From assembly GCA_022579005.1 (NCBI GenBank), contig MU401573.1, positions 49,663-113,662 of the forward strand: a DNA stretch of 64,000 nucleotides, given 5' to 3'. Source of the stretch: Poronia punctata (taxonomy: Eukaryota; Ascomycota; Sordariomycetes; Xylariales; Xylariaceae). Below, in pieces: positions 12,028-21,735 of the stretch (its first letter is position 1; each line of letters starts with the position of its first letter). A model generated the notes under the pieces. It was given only the letters and a program-made list of their open reading frames with translations. It searched no databases and had not been told where the DNA came from. Position numbers and translations under genes: made by a program.

Positions 12028-13049
12028 GTGCCACCGCATCCACTACGGCAGAGGGAATTATCCCAGTCATAGCCAAAGCGTATCTTGTTTGCCGGTTTGT
12101 TTTCCTGTTTTTCCATTGCGGGGGTTGTACTACTATATACTCTTTTGCATTTGTCTTCATGTGTTGGAGAGAATGGATGCACTGCACGGGTTTACCAGGG
12201 AAAGAGGAAGATGAGGAGGAGGGAGACAGTTGTGCATCTTTTGGCAAGCGTTGCGGTTTGCACCCCCTCCGGATAGAGAATTGAGAGGGATGGATGAGAG
12301 GAATTGAGATTCGGGAAAGAAGGAAAAGGATGGGTTTTGTTTTTTAAGTTTTACAAAAGCCATATTAGGGAACTCGGTACAAGAAGGTGTGCTAACTCAT
12401 CGTAGCGGTGCAGCAGGCCTGCCGGTTCTGCGGCCTACATTTCGTACCCGCCGGTCCTCCGTTTTGGTATTGGCCTATTAACCTACTTAGGCACCGTAGT
12501 TAAAAAAAAAAAAAAAAACCCTGTTAATGTTAAGCTGCTAGGTTATGAAGTAGTTGTAGAATTATTTCTTTTTGCTTATTATTATGGGGCTATGGCAGCG
12601 GTATTAACACCATACATTACGCGTTGCTACTGTATTTAGCACTTAAATACAGCCTCGCGCAGACAACGGAGTCAATTTAATTCCAACATACCAACATACC
12701 TTCGCAGTCAATTTCAACATACCTTGGTACTTAGAGTACATGTTGCAACCTACATACCTATAATTATAGAAGGGTTAGCCACTGTAACCAACGGAAATAC
12801 GTCATATAAGCAAGAATAAACATCCTTTTACTACCAGCCATCCGAGGCGTTGTGGCTGATGGGAGTAGCCATATTTTGCACTCCATCCCAAAGTCCCAAC
12901 GATATCGTCGTCGCCTTGCAGTAGCCCCGACGATGACATCGCCCGCCGACCATGTAACTCATGAAGCATTCTGGGAAAATGCATCGCGAAGATGCCGAGC
13001 GAAGACTCCGGGGTTAGAGTCGGGCGCCCGCCGCGGCGACCTCGTTGAC
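12028..13049. other. Intergenic between convergent genes
   Basis: Shared 3' region of the RCC1-type gene and the minus-strand gene that follows. It contains a 16-base A run near 12500-12516. No exon is supported; the plus-strand open frame at 12852-13346 overlaps the better-supported minus-strand coding sequence. Confidence 0.6.
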
Positions 13050-15250
13050 CTATTGCCCGGCCCGTGCGTCGTGACTCGTGAGGACAACAATCTCATTGAG
13101 CGCCTCGCAAACTTCGTCCTCGCCAAGAACATCAACAGGCCTCAGGCCGTCTGGTCTTCGCCCCTGGCCGTCCGCATTTGCCAAACTGTCGCCCACTTCC
13201 TGCAGTCTTCTCTCAATCAAGTTAGTATCAGCTTTGTCGCTTCCCATCGCATCTTCGAGGAACTTATTCAATCCATAGGCCGTGAAGTCCCCTTTCTTGA
13301 AGAATCGCGGGGCCGCCAAATCCTCCGAAGCTCGCAAGTCTTTTAGTATCTTTACGAAGGCGAACCGAACGTATTCAAAAAAGGTGGGTGCCCAGCCGCC
13401 TGTGCGCATATTGTGCTCGTGCACCTCGCGGTCCCACCGCTTTTCCCGACTGATCAGCAGGAACTGGGCTCCGGAGTCGAAAATATCCCAAATCGGGGGT
13501 ACAGTAAATATGTCAGCGGCGTTCCTTGTCTGTAACGGGCCTATCTCCACCCTCGAGATATCCTGTAACGTCGGGGAGGCGCTCGCAAGTCTGACGGGGC
13601 TATAGTCGAGCGCTTGCAGCGAGTCCAGCAGCCCAGTAGTAAGGCGAATTGGGCTCAGGAGGGCCTCTCTAATGTCGACTGCCATCCACGTCCAGTATTT
13701 TCTCGGTCGACCGCGCACATTGGTCTGTGTCCGTTGGACGATGCACTCTCAGGGAGACGATGGAATAGGGGGTTTGCACCCCGGCGGCAGCCAGGACCTG
13801 CGGCACAGACCGGCTGAATACACGCCCGAGGCGAAAACTTTGGAAACTCGCTGGTTTATGTTCGCATATTTGGACAGTTCCAGCAAGATGTCGATGCTAA
13901 ACTGGTCGTTGTCTCGTCTAGCTGACTGGACAAGGTATATTTCAGTAAGTGAAGGTCCACAAGACGCGAGGGCCGAGGCAAGCTCAGCTGCTGAGCCTGA
14001 AAGATAATCAACGCAAACGCTTAGTATTTTGACCCCCTGCAGCTCGTCCCTCTCGAGAGCAGCCGGTATAGTTGTCGCCGAATGTCCCCTATAGCGTACG
14101 AGGTTGAGGTGTATTTCGCCTTCAAATGCAAGCGCTATCAGCTGTCCCGCTGAGCGGGTATCACCCAGTTTTCGATAATCACTTCGCATGGTGTGTCGGA
14201 GGTGAGTCTGGAATGAAGGCATTTGACGTAGTTCGTCGACAAACGATTCGTCCAAGACATCTGTATCTCTAGTGCTTTCAATCAACCTCGCCATTGTGAT
14301 CTCGACAAGAGATTTGATTGATTGCCCTTTAGCTATTGGAAGAGCAACACCTGGGGGTACTTCATTCAAGGGCCATATTTCTGTAATCATATTCCGTCAG
14401 CATCACAAAGAGTCCATGACGCCTAGGCCTGTTTCGACTTGCCTTGCAGGGCAGCCGGCTCAACAAGCGAGAGACCATCCAGACCGTCCAGACCATCCAA
14501 TATATTACTTCCTCGGCCATCAACTTGCTCTTCGGCCCCTCCTCCGAACTTGGTCAGGAAAGCTTGGGCTGACATAACCTGGCGCGGCCTCTCAGATTCG
14601 ACTCGACGCTCACGAGGTCCACCAAATTCGTGACCCAGTGTGTTCCAAGCGTCCCAGGGGTCGAGGGTTGCGAGGTGGACCATCTCCCGGGACGAAAGGG
14701 CCACTATTCCATATTTTACGTCATTCAAACTGGTGATGTCAAACACAACCATTCCGAAATATGGATTCCCGTCACGAAAGACAGTCCCCAAAGGTTTTGG
14801 TACAGGTGTCAGTCCGACGTGGAGAATACTGGCTAGGAAAATACATGTTGCGAGGAAGGGGAACTCGGGCAAGCCATCATAATCGTGCGAATGACTCTCA
14901 GCACGATCAATATGTGGATCTAGCACGGGCAGCTCATGCAAAGCGAGTGTGTGACCAGACGATTCAGCATCTTCATAGAAATCGGAGGCGACACTTAGTT
15001 CGGCGGCAATGGCGGTCTGGTTGGAGGGATCAGACAAGATTTGGGCGAGCTGTTGACACAACAGGACTAGTGAAATTGGTTGGACGGTGTCAATGTCAGC
15101 TTGCTCAATGGCCATAGCAGATAGTGGCCGGCGGGCGCCAGCTGTATCTGCCACGATGTAGATGACCCAGCTCTCCGGGCCCTGGGGACTCGCGTTAGGA
15201 TCTGGAAACCAACATGGCGGGGTCGGAACTTGCTGGTGTAGTGTAGCCAT
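13050..15250 (-). CDS. Uncharacterised fungal protein, with in-frame TGA or a weak third-exon intron
   Basis: I do not recognise the family. The start is the ATG at 15250 (MATLHQQVPTPPCWFPD). Exon 1 (14443-15250) ends in a GC donor (CAAG|GCAAGT) and joins exon 2 at 14380 across a 62-nt intron with TGCTGAC branch and ACAG acceptor, giving Q-E-I-W in frame. Exon 2 runs open to a TGA at 13749-13751. The same frame is open again directly after it to a TAG at 13050, and that part (about 230 codons) looks coding. Either the protein stops at 479 residues, or a 63-nt intron (13748-13810, weak GTCTGT donor, CTGAG acceptor) removes the TGA to give 691 residues, or the gene is broken. No signal peptide or membrane segment is seen; the product is rich in charged helices. 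Confidence 0.55.
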
Positions 15251-16357
15251 GGTGATATTGTGATGGAGACGGGCCTGGGTATCGACAAGCACGGTTCAGT
15301 TCCGGACTAAATGCCCTGAAGGTAGTAGGTATTTTGGTTTGTGAACATTTCAACTGCACGGCAGCATGGGGGACAGATAGTCAGAATAGCGTTCATTAAA
15401 TGTGCGGTTGTAGGTAAGTATTAGAGAGGGGCAGATCGTACGCCGCCGTAAACTGACGGGCTATAAGTGGTCTGACCCTGAGGAGCTGTGAGTCTGTGAC
15501 GGGGTTGGAGGATCTTGAACCTTCCCGGTCCTGGCCTGTGCTTCCTCATCCTGGCTGATACCTTCCCAATGTGGTTGCACTTTCCTGAAGATGGCTTCGC
15601 GGGGTAATCAAAAAAAAACATTCCGTAGTTCCGTCTCGTCCGATGTTAGTGAGCTGAACTGAACTGAAACAAATGCTGTGATATGTGAATGGCGTATTCT
15701 TTTTCCGCTATATACTCGTACTCGTAAGTAGTCGCACCCTTGATACGTGTATTGACCGCCCCTTTGTACAGAGGTGTCTGTCTGGGGTAGAAAATAGGTA
15801 GGTAGCGAGTTTATGAATCACGCTATAGAATAAGACAATTGCCTTGTCGATTTACTACCTTTGCAAGCCGCGGTCGAGTAAGAAAGATGTTACCTAATAA
15901 CTTTAGATAGAGATGCAGCCTCTTGTCTATGCTGAGTACGTTGTAGGTACATAAGTAGGCGACATTTATTACAGATGTTAATACACTACTAATCTACTTG
16001 CCCGAACTAGAAAGGACACATCTTCAGTCGTTGTCAAAATCCCAAAGGGGGGGAAACATCATAATAATCAGGTAATGGTACAGATCTAGATCGGTACCGT
16101 TTAGTACTTTCATAGGCAGGTAGGTATATATCCAACACCGTCATGACTTATCATGTATCAATGGTTAAGCGCCTGTTGGTTCTAGAGATGCATTCACCGA
16201 TTTCTTCGTAAGGGGAATATCTTGCTCCTCGGTGTGGCACATGCCATACCCCGGATGTAATAAAGGACTCGACGTGTTCATGTTCTTCTCAGTTCATCTT
16301 TAGAAAAGGGGGAGGGGAACAGGGTCTCCACACATGCACCCTTTTGGAACTCGGAAA
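15251..16357. other. Intergenic, no supported gene
   Basis: About 1.1 kb upstream of the minus-strand uncharacterised gene and downstream of the GNAT gene. TAGGTA-type short repeats are present; no exon is supported. Confidence 0.6.
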
Positions 16358-17200
16358 TTACAGCTTCGCCAGAACACTAACGGAACTGCTACGAGCAGGG
16401 CGTATAATGGGCACAAGCTCGTACGTCTCAAACTGTCCCAGTCTTCCCGAGACACGCGCCGTCGGCCCCGGTTGCTCCACCCACCCATAGTGTTTCCAGA
16501 CTGCATAGCCCTTCATGCTGGCGTCGGCGTAACAATCGAGGTTGGCGGCGTCGGCCCGTTTGAATAACCAGTCCATGAAGACTACGGCTAGACGTTTGTT
16601 CTGGTATGCTTCGTCTATGCCGATGTATTGGGCCACTGTGAAGAAAGATGTTTGTCAGTCTTTGGTGATATGGTATCATGCTAAGTCTCGTGCTCTCATC
16701 TTAGTGTTACCACTCGGGTAGAGAAGGAAGGAAAACAGTGTGGTATCGTGGTGTTCGTGTTGTAGGAAAATGAACAAACTCCAATGCGGCTTCGCGCCCA
16801 TCAACCTCGCACGAGCACGGGCCATACCGCCGAAGCAGCCATCAGTGATCTCAGGGTCCCAGTGTTCAGGGACCGGCGGCATGGGGAGGACATTGCGCCC
16901 ATCTTTCTGCGGCGGCTGGAACCGTCCAAAGGCAACGAGTCTATTGGCCTTGGACAAATCCTCGATGACCAATGTCCTTACCACGTCCTTCCCGGCCTTG
17001 ATGCCCATGATCCAGACCTCGTCGAACCATTTCCGTGTGATTGGATCGTCGGGTGTGGCGTAGTGCCAGAATATGTTGGACGTGTTGAACGACGCGTACC
17101 AGAGGTTCGTTATTTCTTCTGCGTCGGCGATCTGGGCATCACGAAGTCGGAACCCGGGAGGGCTTACGTAGGTGGGCTCAAGTTGGAGTTCGTTGGACAT
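16358..17200 (-). CDS. GNAT-family N-acetyltransferase
   Basis: A probable acetyl-CoA-dependent N-acetyltransferase with unknown substrate. Exon 1 is 16711-17200 and exon 2 is 16358-16635, with a 75-nt GTAACA...ACAG intron, giving 255 residues. The N-terminus FRLRDAQIADAEEITNLWYASF is the usual first strand and helix of fungal GNATs. The C-terminal half, YIGIDEAYQNKRLAVVFMDWL then DCYADASMKGYAVWKHYGW, matches motifs A and B. The acetyl-CoA loop normally has QxxGxG/A; here it is QNKRLA, so the loop is degenerate. The stretch after KPHW (HEHHDTTLFSFLLYPS) is unusual before motif A, so the exon 1 end could be misplaced. Cytosolic; no signal peptide. Confidence 0.8.
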
Positions 17201-17928
17201 GTTTGCTGTGTTTTTTTAATCGATGTGGGTGATGAGGTGTTCCTCCTTTCCCCTCTTTCTGCGAGTAAGATGCGGGTGCGGATGGCTATCTGCAGCTGCA
17301 CCTGCAGCTGCGACAGCGGAGCTTTGATGCCAGAAAGGGTAGTAGTCTTTTGTCCTTTCTCTCTTTTGCCTTAGGATTCAGACCCGTCCCCTTCTATACG
17401 TCCAGAGTCCAAAGTGACCTTACAGTGCTACCGATCTTCTGCACATGCTTGTTGTGATCGTGGAAAATGATAAGCGTAGTTGTTCGGAATGAAATACAAA
17501 GCCTCAATAGCTTCACTATTTTTGAGAACTTACCGCGCGCCTGTTGCCTAGGTACTCGACACAACATCGAGTACCTTGTTGTGTATTGCTGGGAACTGGA
17601 ACACTACATATCCCCATTGCCCCGGCATAGGTCGTGTCCTACCCATCAGCCAACCTATTCGCAGAGTTTCTTGCTGATGCGTCCTGAACAACCATCGGGG
17701 CGCTTATCCGTTGCATAACGACGGCATCACATCGGATCGCTACTACTCATTTGGGGCAACGTTGCAGATGTGACCAATCCATGGCCGCCAATTCTATGAA
17801 TACACACGACGCAGAAACGTTGAGCCTACGGGACTTCTAAGGCTGGCGCGCACGCATTTGGCCACGGCGATGGAAAGAACGAAGCTGCTGGGAAGGGGCT
17901 CCTGCTGCTAGGTACAGTGTCGACGGGA
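17201..17928. other. Divergent intergenic region
   Basis: Shared upstream region of the minus-strand GNAT gene and the plus-strand HET gene. A CTGCAGCTGCACCTGCAGCT-like palindrome-rich stretch lies near 17293-17313. No exon is supported. Confidence 0.5.
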
Positions 17929-17934
17929 TATAAG
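17929..17934 (+). promoter_or_regulatory. TATA-like box of the HET gene
   Basis: TATAAG lies 103 nt before the HET ATG. It is called from consensus and position. Confidence 0.4.
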
Positions 17935-18031
17935 TAGGTGGCGCCTTCTCCAGGAACAAAATAGGTACTTTCACTTGCTACAGCCAACTCTGTCCAATCC
18001 ATCTCTTCGCCCAGAATTTGACTGTTTGACA

Positions 18032-20671
18032 ATGTCTGATATCAGATTATGGGACGACAAGGAAGAAGAGATATTCTCCTTACAACTTGAACGAGATACC
18101 TACCCTGGCAGTCTGGGCCACCCTTACCGATACAGAGAACTAGATTTCGAGGCCGGCACTCAACGCTTTCTCATCCTCCATCCCGATGACCCTGAATCGC
18201 TCCTAGGTGATCCTCCTGCGGTATGTCACTTCGAGATAGCCAGACCCGAGGACGTTGGGCCATTCATTGCGGTGAAGAACTCCCGATCTAGCCCCTTCTC
18301 AGTATCGGCAATAATTGTCGACGGCGCCGAGTTGATCGTTCCCGCGGCCCTACAATACTTTCTACAGAGCTATGATGATGAGGCTCGCCCTATTCGGCTC
18401 TGGATCCGAGACATCTGTCTTGATCGAGGAAACGCCCGTGAAAGGGACCTTTACTGGTCCCGTTTTTTCAGCGATGAGATGTATGAAAAGGCGGAAAAGG
18501 CGGTGGATATGGCAGAATACAACGCAAGATGTGTTGACAAGATGGGTTTATGGGTATTCCGACAGGAGTGGTATGCGGATTGGAAGAAGGCTCGAGAGAC
18601 ATTGAAGCAGTATGAGCTACGGCCAGCCCCGGTTCGCCTAGGCTTCGATCCACACTATTCCCATTCCGATCGCCTCCTCGACTACCAATATATACCGCTC
18701 GATGAAGTTGTCGGCGAACATAGACTGCTCGTCATCCACCCCGGGAATGGGCCACTCCAAACTACCCTCACTCATTATCCCCTTAACTTCACAACCTATG
18801 ACGCTGCCTCATATATCCCGAGCACCGAGCCAGCAACGGCTGAGATCACCGTGACCGGCCAGAGGATGATGGTCGCGCCAAGCCTTGAATCTTTTTTGAA
18901 GTCACTGCGAGGGTCCCATGGAAACTGCATCTTTTGGGTGGACTCCCTTTGCATTGATCAAAGCAACGTGGTCGAACGCAGACGCCATGTTCGGAAAGTC
19001 GGCAGGATATTTAACAGTGCACGTCTAATTCTACGGCATCTCGGCGAAGATGTCGACCCCGATGTCGCATCAGAATTCCTTGTCAGCTTGAACCTTGCGC
19101 AAGCAGGCCAAGGCCCAAGACCAGATCAGGACCCCGACAAGTTGGCCAAACTTTACAAGTACTTGACGAATCCATATTTCAAACGTATCCAGACCGTCGG
19201 AGAGAATTCATTGACGGCAGCAACATACCTTGTTGGGGAAAAGGACTATCGCGGGATAAATGAATATTATGACGTGGAAATTGACGATGATATGGAAGAA
19301 GACGACGACGACATGGAAGACGCCAGTGACGCCGATGACCTGGAAGATGCCAATGACATGGATGATAACGACAATCGGGATCCTGAATGGGCCTCGGAAC
19401 TGGTTGCGACATCGTTCTGCCTTCGGGATACCATTCGAAAATATCCTCTTGTTGCTAAGACACTGGAGCGCATCAACCCAGATATACACGTCGACCTGGA
19501 CGAGCTCACATATTGCCAAAAATTATGCTTTTTCAGCAAATACGTGACGAAACAGGCGCAGAAGTATTCCATCTCGTTTTGTGGCTTGCAGAATGGTGCC
19601 CCACGGCTCCTACAGACACTGGTCTTGTTACGTAGTTTTGAAGCTTCGGACGGGCATGACAAACTATTCTCCTGTTTGCCAGCTGCACGCAAAGAAGACT
19701 TGCAATGGTTCGACTTCGAGATGGATTACGCACAGCCTATACCAGCGGCATTTTCAGACTTCGCCATCAAATGGGCGCAGAAAGACGAGAGTCTAGACAT
19801 CATTGCTGTAGCTGAGCCTGGCCCACACGTTGAAGGATTTTACAATGAAGCTCCCTCTTGGGTCCCCGATTGGACAACGCCAGCTCGCATGATGGCCCTC
19901 GTCTGCGAGGAGCGACTTGACGTGTTCTGTCTAAGTCGCCATCCGGAGGGTCGACTGTACGGGGCCGATGCCAACGCAAACAGTATAGGGTCAGGTGAGA
20001 TACGCTTCTCGTTCGAGAATGACGTTTTACATTGTACGGGGCTGGTCGTAGACCAAGTCGATGAACTCTTCTCAGTACCAGAAAGGGCCGAAGAAGGAAA
20101 GCCTTTCTTTCATCTCAATGATACCTTTTCCAAGTATACCGAGTGGACAGAGCAGATATCCGACCATTGCGAGAGCCAAGAGATATGCCGTTATGACGAC
20201 CCTGCCCTCGCCGCGGTCGCCATGTTTCACGCCGATGTTCCCTATAAATGGACAGAAAAGGTTCCGGAGCATCCCGAACCCCACGAGTCCATCTTCCCAT
20301 ACGATTATCATAGAAAGAAGTGCGACCACCCCGCACCCTGTCCCGATAATGCCCGGTATGGCGATGTAAAGCCATTGGAGATAATGCGCAGTGCGATCAG
20401 AGGCCGTGTTGCCGGCATGACCCAGAAGGGTTACATGGGCTTGTTTCCGGATTACATCTCACAGGAAGGATCGGGGAAGCCGTACCTCGTGTCCATCATC
20501 GCGACATGTTCTGTGCCTGTACTTCTCCAAGAGAGAGATGATGGAACGTACAAGTTCTGCGGGAGTTGTTTTGTGCAAGGCTTTATGTATGGTGAGGTAT
20601 GTGAATCGAGGGATGCGGATGATTTCTGGGACAATGTGGCAACGACGTCGGAAAAACTCAAGATCAAATGA
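18032..20671 (+). CDS. HET-domain protein with duplicated HET-like segments
   Basis: HET proteins act in fungal non-self recognition and can trigger cell death after fusion of incompatible hyphae; most are uncharacterised. This is one exon of 879 residues, starting at the first in-frame ATG. The second HET-like segment is canonical: YQYIPLD near residue 219, then FWVDSLCIDQSNVVERRRHV from residue 301 with the A-R-I-F-style end. A first, degenerate segment precedes it: YRYRELDF near 32 and LWIRDICLDRGNARERD at 123-139, where the signature Q is lost. An acidic run of about 35 residues (DDDMEEDDDDMED) follows near residue 410. The remainder resembles the usual alpha-helical HET C-terminus (APSWVPDWTTP, HCTGLVVDQV). 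A fragment of a close paralogue lies at 49867-50073. Confidence 0.9.
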   Translation: MSDIRLWDDKEEEIFSLQLERDTYPGSLGHPYRYRELDFEAGTQRFLILHPDDPESLLGDPPAVCHFEIARPEDVGPFIAVKNSRSSPFSVSAIIVDGAELIVPAALQYFLQSYDDEARPIRLWIRDICLDRGNARERDLYWSRFFSDEMYEKAEKAVDMAEYNARCVDKMGLWVFRQEWYADWKKARETLKQYELRPAPVRLGFDPHYSHSDRLLDYQYIPLDEVVGEHRLLVIHPGNGPLQTTLTHYPLNFTTYDAASYIPSTEPATAEITVTGQRMMVAPSLESFLKSLRGSHGNCIFWVDSLCIDQSNVVERRRHVRKVGRIFNSARLILRHLGEDVDPDVASEFLVSLNLAQAGQGPRPDQDPDKLAKLYKYLTNPYFKRIQTVGENSLTAATYLVGEKDYRGINEYYDVEIDDDMEEDDDDMEDASDADDLEDANDMDDNDNRDPEWASELVATSFCLRDTIRKYPLVAKTLERINPDIHVDLDELTYCQKLCFFSKYVTKQAQKYSISFCGLQNGAPRLLQTLVLLRSFEASDGHDKLFSCLPAARKEDLQWFDFEMDYAQPIPAAFSDFAIKWAQKDESLDIIAVAEPGPHVEGFYNEAPSWVPDWTTPARMMALVCEERLDVFCLSRHPEGRLYGADANANSIGSGEIRFSFENDVLHCTGLVVDQVDELFSVPERAEEGKPFFHLNDTFSKYTEWTEQISDHCESQEICRYDDPALAAVAMFHADVPYKWTEKVPEHPEPHESIFPYDYHRKKCDHPAPCPDNARYGDVKPLEIMRSAIRGRVAGMTQKGYMGLFPDYISQEGSGKPYLVSIIATCSVPVLLQERDDGTYKFCGSCFVQGFMYGEVCESRDADDFWDNVATTSEKLKIK

Positions 20672-21056
20672 TTACCTGGTGTGAGTGTGGCTAGGTTGTA
20701 GTTTTTCCTGGAGGATTTGGGATCAAAGGAGGGGATTACATGATTTAAGATGGTTTTGTCTAGGACACGCCATGGTATTTCTACCCAGGAAAAGATTGAT
20801 CTTGCTAAAGACACTGCTGAATTTTTTGTTGGAACCATTGCTGCTGGACAGGTTTTGTTTGGATTCCTATACGGAGAGCAAACAAGAGATAGGCAAATAT
20901 ACACCACACGTTCGCTTAGAAAAAAAAAAGAAATAAAAAAAGAACCGTTTCAGCTTGTAACCAGATAATGCTGTAACAATATTGTTTATTAGTACCTAAA
21001 TTGGCTAGCAGGCCTGTACGTTAACACCTTTATAACATTTACCTATCTCAAATCTC
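20672..21056. other. Intergenic with a partial copy of a tRNA 3' flank
   Basis: The 3' region of the HET gene. Positions 20893-20976 resemble 23812-23889, the 3' flank of the tRNA-Gly gene, and end in the same CTGTAAC. No exon is supported. Confidence 0.6.
20893..20976. repeat. Direct repeat copy of the tRNA-Gly 3' flank (left copy)
   Basis: It aligns by eye with 23812-23889: ACACCACACG, an A-rich run, TTTCAGCTTGTAACCAGATA and ATGCTGTAAC are shared, with scattered changes and small indels. The homology stops inside the last seven bases of the tRNA acceptor arm, and no tRNA body follows. Confidence 0.65.
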
Positions 21057-21284
21057 TCAAGCTGGGGGCAATCTCTCTAGCAAGCTCAGGATAAGGTCGG
21101 TCTCTAGTTCTGGCCCCTTGACTCCCGTCGGGGGTCGACGCACTTCCACGGACGGGAACGGCTGCTTTTCCAAACCGCTGCTCGCAGACGGCTTGACTAA
21201 CGAGACGTCGAATCGATGAAGCAAGGTAGCCAAGAAAGAATACGTTTCATGTTTGGCCAAGATCCGGCCGGGGGAATAAGTTGT
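21057..21284 (-). pseudogene. 3' relic of a cytochrome P450 gene
   Basis: Translation on the minus strand gives YSPGRILAKHETYSFL then ATLLHRFDVSLV, PTGVKGPELETDLILSLLER and a stop at 21057. This is the order found at the end of fungal P450s: PGR plus the L-helix (xLAKHE), the RFD beta strand and the final beta hairpin. The heme-ligand Cys expected just before PGR is Ser, and nothing P450-like is readable further upstream. It lies back to back with the intact P450 gene but is not a copy of its end, so it comes from another P450 family. Family resemblance is from memory; a short chance match is the alternative. Confidence 0.5.
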
Positions 21285-21735
21285 TGAAATTCTATCATAG
21301 CAGCCACGCTGATGATGTTGGATCTTGGGTTTCCCGGCCCATAAGGCTCTACTAGTGCGGAGTAATTCATAAAAAGGTTTGAGTACCTTAGGTACCTAAT
21401 GTATGTACTCGCTAAGAGCCCCTGATTAAGTACAAGTACGTTCGGGAGAATCCCTGTATTGATGGGGTATATGCTGCTAATCTTGCTGTGCCTAACAGAA
21501 TCACTTGCAGTAGTGCCCGTGTGGACCCCAACTTGCCGATCCGGGGCTCGGGGGTATACCCAAGGGCCAACAGTGCCACGCCCTGTTGGCTCGTTTGGCC
21601 CTTGGAAAACAATTTGAGATGAACTGATCTCCCCCGTGACATCTTCACTATCCACATGCACACGTGTATACCTTGCATACAATCCACGTCAAATCTGGGC
21701 GTCTCTCAAACGTACGAGTACCTAAGTTGCTGCTA
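21285..21735. other. Intergenic, promoter side of the P450 gene
   Basis: No exon is supported. A long minus-strand open frame across 21197-21682 has no domain and runs in a different frame from the P450 relic. Confidence 0.5.

Noticed and set aside
12852..13346. Plus-strand open frame of 164 codons
   Set aside because: It is antisense to the better-supported minus-strand gene, has no domain, and reflects that gene's codon bias.
16784..17374. Plus-strand open frame of 196 codons
   Set aside because: It mirrors the GNAT gene on the other strand; the minus-strand product has family motifs and consistent splicing.
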